Assembly (NCBI GenBank): GCA_963920525.1
Contig: OY986437.1
Span: 54,793,830 to 54,857,829, forward strand
DNA length: 64,000 nucleotides
Direction of reading: 5' to 3'
DNA from: Dichetophora obliterata
Lineage: Eukaryota; Arthropoda; Insecta; Diptera; Sciomyzidae
The notes beneath the pieces were generated by a model. That model did no database searches, was not told the origin of the DNA, and worked only from the letters and a program-made list of their open reading frames with translations. Below are positions 59,650 through 64,000 of this stretch, piece after piece. The translations under genes were made by a program, and so were the position numbers. Every line of letters begins with the position of its first letter. The stretch's first letter is position 1.

Positions 59650-59985
59650 GCTTGAGTTTGTTCTACTTAAAGGTAAGAAAATGAAATTGTTCGGATTTTT
59701 CTGCTTCTAGGGTTAGTATTCAAATTATAAGAGTTAGGAGTTCTGGAGAATCGAATACACTGGTTATAAGTTGGTGTAAGTAGACGATATCCTTCGCTCG
59801 TTTCGCAGATTTACTTCGCGCTCGTTTAAAGATTGCATTTTTTAAACAATCCTCGTAAGGAGAAAAATGTAAAGTGTCAGTTCCACTTATGCCTCTTAGA
59901 ATAAACCGAGCAAATCGTCTTTGGATTCTTTCTATTCGATCTACATGTACATTGTAACCTGGGGACCATACTTTATTTGTAGGAT
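59650..59985 (-). mobile_element. LINE fragment related to the LINE at 61360-64000
   Basis: It is collinear with 61475-61800 of the larger LINE (C-terminal region of the reverse transcriptase ORF). Shared features are TCGAATACAC, GTTGGTGTAAGTAGACGATA and TGTCAGTTCCACT. It is diverged and frame-broken; both ends are truncated. Confidence 0.82.
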
Positions 59986-60041
59986 GGGGAGGGAAAACAA
60001 AATAAAAAACAAAGTAAGAAACAAATTATGGTTGTGATTAA

Positions 60042-60551
60042 CAGCCCTATTCTGGTTGTTAGCTTAACAAAAAATAGTTAAGGAGCTCTTGTTAAGATGC
60101 ATGTTATGTTATGTAAATGTTGGTATTCTTAAAAATCATTAACAACATAAAAGCTTAAAAAGCTTTTAAAGTTCACCATGCATGGTGAAAATCGATATGC
60201 CTATTGAAAGAAGAGTGCAGCTTGTGACTTTGCAAGCGCTTGAAAAATTTGCCACGGCTACTGAAAAATTTCATTATCAACACTTAAAATAAGTAAAAAA
60301 TTCTTCCATTTTTCAGTTTAATGTATTTAAACTCAATATTATATTATAATTTGTATTTTTTTATTATTTTCACAACAATTTTCTATCTAAGCACATACAT
60401 TTCATTCGTTGTTAAGGCTCGTTCTGTTATTAACAAAATTGTAAGGAAAAGAGCTTTTGAATTTGCAGCAGAATACGAAACCTTAACCAATTGTTAATAT
60501 TAACTATTTTGTTAATGTGGTGAGCTTAGTTAAGCTGCCAGAATAGGGCTG
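60042..60551. mobile_element. PIF/Harbinger-like MITE, 510 bp
   Basis: CAGCCCTATTCTGG (60042) and CCAGAATAGGGCTG (ending 60551) are perfect inverted repeats. Both flanks carry TAA (60039-60041 and 60552-60554), the usual PIF/Harbinger duplication. The subterminal parts are also symmetrical (AGCTTAAC and GTTAAGCT). No coding capacity. Confidence 0.85.
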
Positions 60552-60619
60552 TAAATATTTTACCCAAACATTTTTTTTAATTTCTATTTTATTTTTCTAA
60601 CCATAATGGGTTTCTTACT

Positions 60620-60785
60620 CGGGGGTTACACGTGACAGACGTGTTAAGACAGTTGCAACACATTCACAAATTCTTACCCACACACACGCGCTTTTGCTAC
60701 TGTCTGCTCTACTGTCTTAACTTTTTTGCAGACGGTTGGAGGGATAGTAGCTAGGAAAGTAGAATGATATTTTGCATATTTATTG
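60620..60785 (+). repeat. Interspersed repeat Y, copy 2
   Basis: Continuous counterpart of the disrupted copy at 28493-29090, in the opposite orientation: CGGGGGTTACACGTGACAG, GTTGCAACACATTCACAAAT, CTTTTGCTACTGTCTGC and GAATGATATTTTGCATAT. Family unknown. Confidence 0.72.
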
Positions 60786-61359
60786 ATAGAAGATGAAAAA
60801 ATTCAACAGAATTTATTGGAAATTTTCAATACTTTAGCGTACTTGTAGTTTTAACAAAAATTTTCTTCATAAAATGGAAATTTTTTACTATATTGTCTAT
60901 TGTCTTGCCAACTGTTTGAACGCTTATTCGCAGACACAAAGTTTGACATCTTATACGTATTCTTGACTATCTCGTGTAATCCCCGTGTTGGATGATTTTA
61001 ATTGTGAGCTATTTAGATAAAGTAAGTTTGAAGAAGGTAACAACAACTTCAACAACTCTGTATAGAGACTAGACAGACTGTTTCGAAGGGAGCTACCCTC
61101 TGCTCTTCAGTAGTCTTGAGTGATTCAGCTGTGACCAACCACATGCAATAACAATAGAGTTCAGCTACTACAGCTTTTTCACACTTTCTCCGCAATAGAT
61201 CATTTTAAGAACCAATCCAAATATCATTGAAATATCTCAAAGATATCGATAGAAGTGGTAAAAAAAAAACCAAAAGGGAGAAAAATTTACCCACCATAAT
61301 ATGGGTTGGGCTCAGGGACAACACAAGACATAACAACTAACCATGCGTTTACATAGATC
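60786..61359. other. Intergenic or intronic DNA and LINE 3' flank
   Basis: Nothing recognised up to about 61260. From 61260 to 61359 is probably the 3' UTR of the following minus-strand LINE, with an A/T run at 61260-61270. No clear target duplication. Confidence 0.35.
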
Positions 61360-63342
61360 TTATCCTTCATTAGTTTTCAATCTACTTTTGAGTTGACCTT
61401 TCGACAAGTTAACATCAAACACGTTACAGTTGTTAACAAAGGTACTCATGCGATTTAATGGAGCAGTTAACATATAATTTGTTCTACTAAATGGTAAATA
61501 AATCAAGTTGTTAGAGTTTCTACTGCTTCTACGGTTAGTGTTAAATTTTATAAGAGAAAGAAGCTCTGGAGAGTCGAATACACCAGTTATGAGTTGGTGT
61601 AAGTAGACGATATCAGCAGATTTTCTTCTCTCATTTAAAGATTGCATTTTTAATAATTTCAAACGATCCTCATATGGAGGAAGGTTAAATGTGTCAGTTC
61701 CACTCAAGCCTCTTAGAGCAAACCGAACAAAACGTTTTTGAATTCTTTCTATACGATCAACATGCACATTGTAATGTGGGGACCATACTTGACTTGCGTA
61801 CTCCAAGTGAGGACGGACGATTGAATAATACAGAGTTGCAGTTGTTATTAAGCTATCAAACTCTTTGGCCCACCGTTTTATAAAACCAAGCATAGAAGAC
61901 GCTTTTTTACAAATTGTGTCAATATGCATGTTAAACGACAATTTAGAATCCATGCATATACCAAGGTCTTTGACGGTAGTTACACGACTTAAAGCAGTAT
62001 CTTTAATTTTGTAATCAAAAATAAAATTGGTCCTTTTACGCGAAAAGGTCATAGTTTGGCATTTATCTGGATTTAAAAATATGTTATTTTTAGAACACCA
62101 AACCTCAAAGGAGTTCAAGTCTGACTGGAGCAGGTCTGAATTGTCCTTAGAATCAATTGTTCTGTATATTTTCATATCATCTGCATAAATAAGCAAATGA
62201 GAGTGTTTGATGACGTGGGTAACATCATTAATTGCCAAAATAAACAGAAGTGGACCCAGGTGGCTTCCTTGACGAACACCCGATTCTGCAACAAATTCAG
62301 AAGACAACACGCCTCGGAACCGTATTTGATAAGATCGCTCCATCAAATACGATTCGATCCAGTTTACAAAATATTGTGGAAATCCCATTAATTTAAGTTT
62401 AAATAAAATTAGATTATGTGGTAATTTATCAAATGCTTTGCTAAAGTCAGTGTAAATACAATCGACTTGGCTACCAGAATTAATAGATTTTAAGCAGAAT
62501 GTAGTGAAATCAAGGAGATTAGACACAGTTGATCTGCCAGTAACAAAACCATGCTGACAAGTTGTCATGACTTGCCCACAGTGAATTTTCACTCGATCGT
62601 ACACTATTCGCTCAAAAAGTTTAGGAATCGAAGACAATTTAGCGATAGGCCTATAATTAGTGACGTCATTCCTGCAACCTTTTTTGTAAATAGGACTGAT
62701 ATAAGATTTTTTCCAAAAAAGAGGAAAATTACTTTCATTAATTGATTTATTAAAAAGTAACGAAAGTGGCTGACATAAAATGGAGCCGCATTGTTTTAAC
62801 ACTGCGGCAGGAATTCAATCTGGTCCAGCGCTAAAATCCTCATCGATTGATTCAATATACTTAAAAATATCCTCTGAGGTAAAAGATATATGCCCCAAAG
62901 AAACTCTGGATGCGTTGTTCATATAATCAAAATATGCTAAATCAGGATTAAAAGAATCTGAACAAAATGATTCTTTAAAAAGATTGGCAAATAAGCCACA
63001 AATAATGGTGGAATCGTCAGTAAATCCATCCTGAAGTTTGAAAGAAGAAGGAAATCCATCAGTCTTCTTCTTAACATTAATAAATCCCCAAAATTTTCTT
63101 GGATCAGACAAAATACTCAGCTTCATATTATCCAAATACTCATTATATAATGCAGCTGAGCAATTCTCAAATTCCAGAAACAAACGTTTGTATGCTTCTA
63201 GGTCATTTGAGTCAAAACTACAAACATATTTCTTCCATGCCCTATTCCTATTGTTGCGAAGAGTCTTTAAATCCTTTGTGTACCAAGGGTACGCAGAATT
63301 TTTCGCAAATTTGAGACTATATGGTACAGACTGAGAAAACAT
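61360..63342 (-). pseudogene. LINE reverse transcriptase, nearly intact, one premature stop
   Basis: The frame 63342-61360 is open for 660 codons apart from a single stop at 62812-62814, where the family-typical GPDGIPA reads GPD-stop-IPA (one base change). Motifs include ISPIYKKGCRNDVTNYRPIA, QHGFVTGRSTVSNLLDF, YTDFSKAFDKL, SGVRQGSHLGPLLF, LLIYADDMKI (catalytic Asp pair) and NPDKCQTMTFSR. The C-terminal domain contains RPHLEYASQVWSPH, RIQKRFVRFALRGL and RSSRNSNNLIYLPFSRTN. A frameshift further 5' (63267-63342) separates the endonuclease. It would reverse-transcribe its own RNA at a nicked target; the few lesions suggest recent activity of the family. Confidence 0.93.
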
Positions 63343-64000
63343 AGCAAAGAGCTCCGTATTAAAAAATTTATTGAACTATTAAGACTATTATTATTTATGT
63401 ACTCTGTAATTATATTTAATTTACTATAAAGTAAATGATTCAACCCCAAAAAGTCAGCTTTTTTGAAATTGAATTCATAAACTGTGTCAACAGAGCTTGA
63501 ATTTACCATATTCTCCCTATCGGATTTATGCCAAACACTCAAAGGTGGATGGTAATTATCAATAGTAGTCAAAGCATGAAGTGCCTTCTGAACAATGACA
63601 TTGTTACTGTTTGTAGTTAAGACTAGGTCAAGCAGCCTTTCCAGACTATTATAAATACAACTAACTTGTTGTAAGTCAGAACATATATTGTCAACAAATA
63701 TATGTTCTTGGCGTGTCTTCGAATTAGATGCACAAAAATGTGTTTCATCGTCAGAAGAATGCCAGGCAAATTAAAATCGCCCAACAATAAAATGTCATCA
63801 TTAACGTCAAGTATATTTAATATAAATTCTATGCAATCCGCAAGGCTTGCATAGACCTCTACACTGATCTTGGGAGGAACGTATGCATTAATAACAAATA
63901 CATTTGAATTGCAATGTACAACCTTAACGCATATAAGTTCGATATTAGCAGAGCAGGGAATATCAATAAAGGAACTAACACAGGAGTTCCTTACAGCTAA
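61360..64000 (-). mobile_element. APE-type LINE (Jockey/CR1-like), runs off the right edge
   Basis: Minus strand, 3' to 5' from left to right: reverse transcriptase and C-terminal domain (61360-63342), a linker region in another frame (63267-63572), and an endonuclease domain from about 63700 to the edge (VINAYVPPK and LLLGDFNLP). The 5' part and ORF1 are outside. It is related to, but clearly distinct from, the LINE at 30014-34310. Confidence 0.92.

Overview
The window is a piece of a fly genome (Diptera, Brachycera), probably an acalyptrate fly such as a tephritid. The spliced genes are most like the Drosophila orthologues. The non-coding DNA is AT-rich and crowded with Tc1/mariner, hAT, piggyBac-like and PIF/Harbinger-like elements, tRNA-derived SINEs and APE-type LINEs. 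The species-group guess rests on a remembered SINE body type and on gene similarity, not on a search.

Three host genes can be reconstructed. (1) TPD52 (tumour protein D52 family), + strand: coding exons at 16732-19466, with an optional 20-codon cassette exon. A candidate alternative N-terminal exon lies about 4.3 kb upstream (11897-12383) and joins in frame. (2) Pngl/NGLY1 (peptide:N-glycanase-like), + strand: 35243-44999, eight exons, 675 residues, complete from the PUB domain through the Cys-His-Asp transglutaminase-like core to the PAW domain. (3) MDN1 (midasin), - strand: the last nine coding exons, 57416 down to 45468, about 3390 residues from the last AAA module through the linker and acidic domain to the MIDAS domain. 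Its 5' exons lie beyond the right edge. Pngl and MDN1 are convergent, with 468 bp between their stop codons.

Layout: 1-11000 holds decayed Tc1, SINE, hAT, Tc1-like (DD34E), mariner and Ty3/gypsy remnants. 11000-21000 is the TPD52 locus, with piggyBac-like, PIF-like and foldback-type elements around and inside it. 21000-35000 is repeat-dense: a triple-nested insertion of one element family into itself (23421-27113), and a minus-strand LINE broken by a hAT element (30014-34310). 35000-45000 is Pngl, whose introns 2 and 6 are filled with transposons. 45400-57416 is MDN1. 57400-64000 is the very long upstream MDN1 intron (or the intergenic region), with inverted-repeat elements and a nearly intact LINE running off the right edge.

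No defence system, CRISPR array, operon or functional RNA gene was seen. The most unusual structure is the nested cluster at 23421-27113. There, an about 1.11-kb non-autonomous element with a CCC...GGG terminus and AT target duplication is inserted inside an inverted copy of itself. That copy sits in a second element with the same target preference, which in turn sits in an older copy of the first family.
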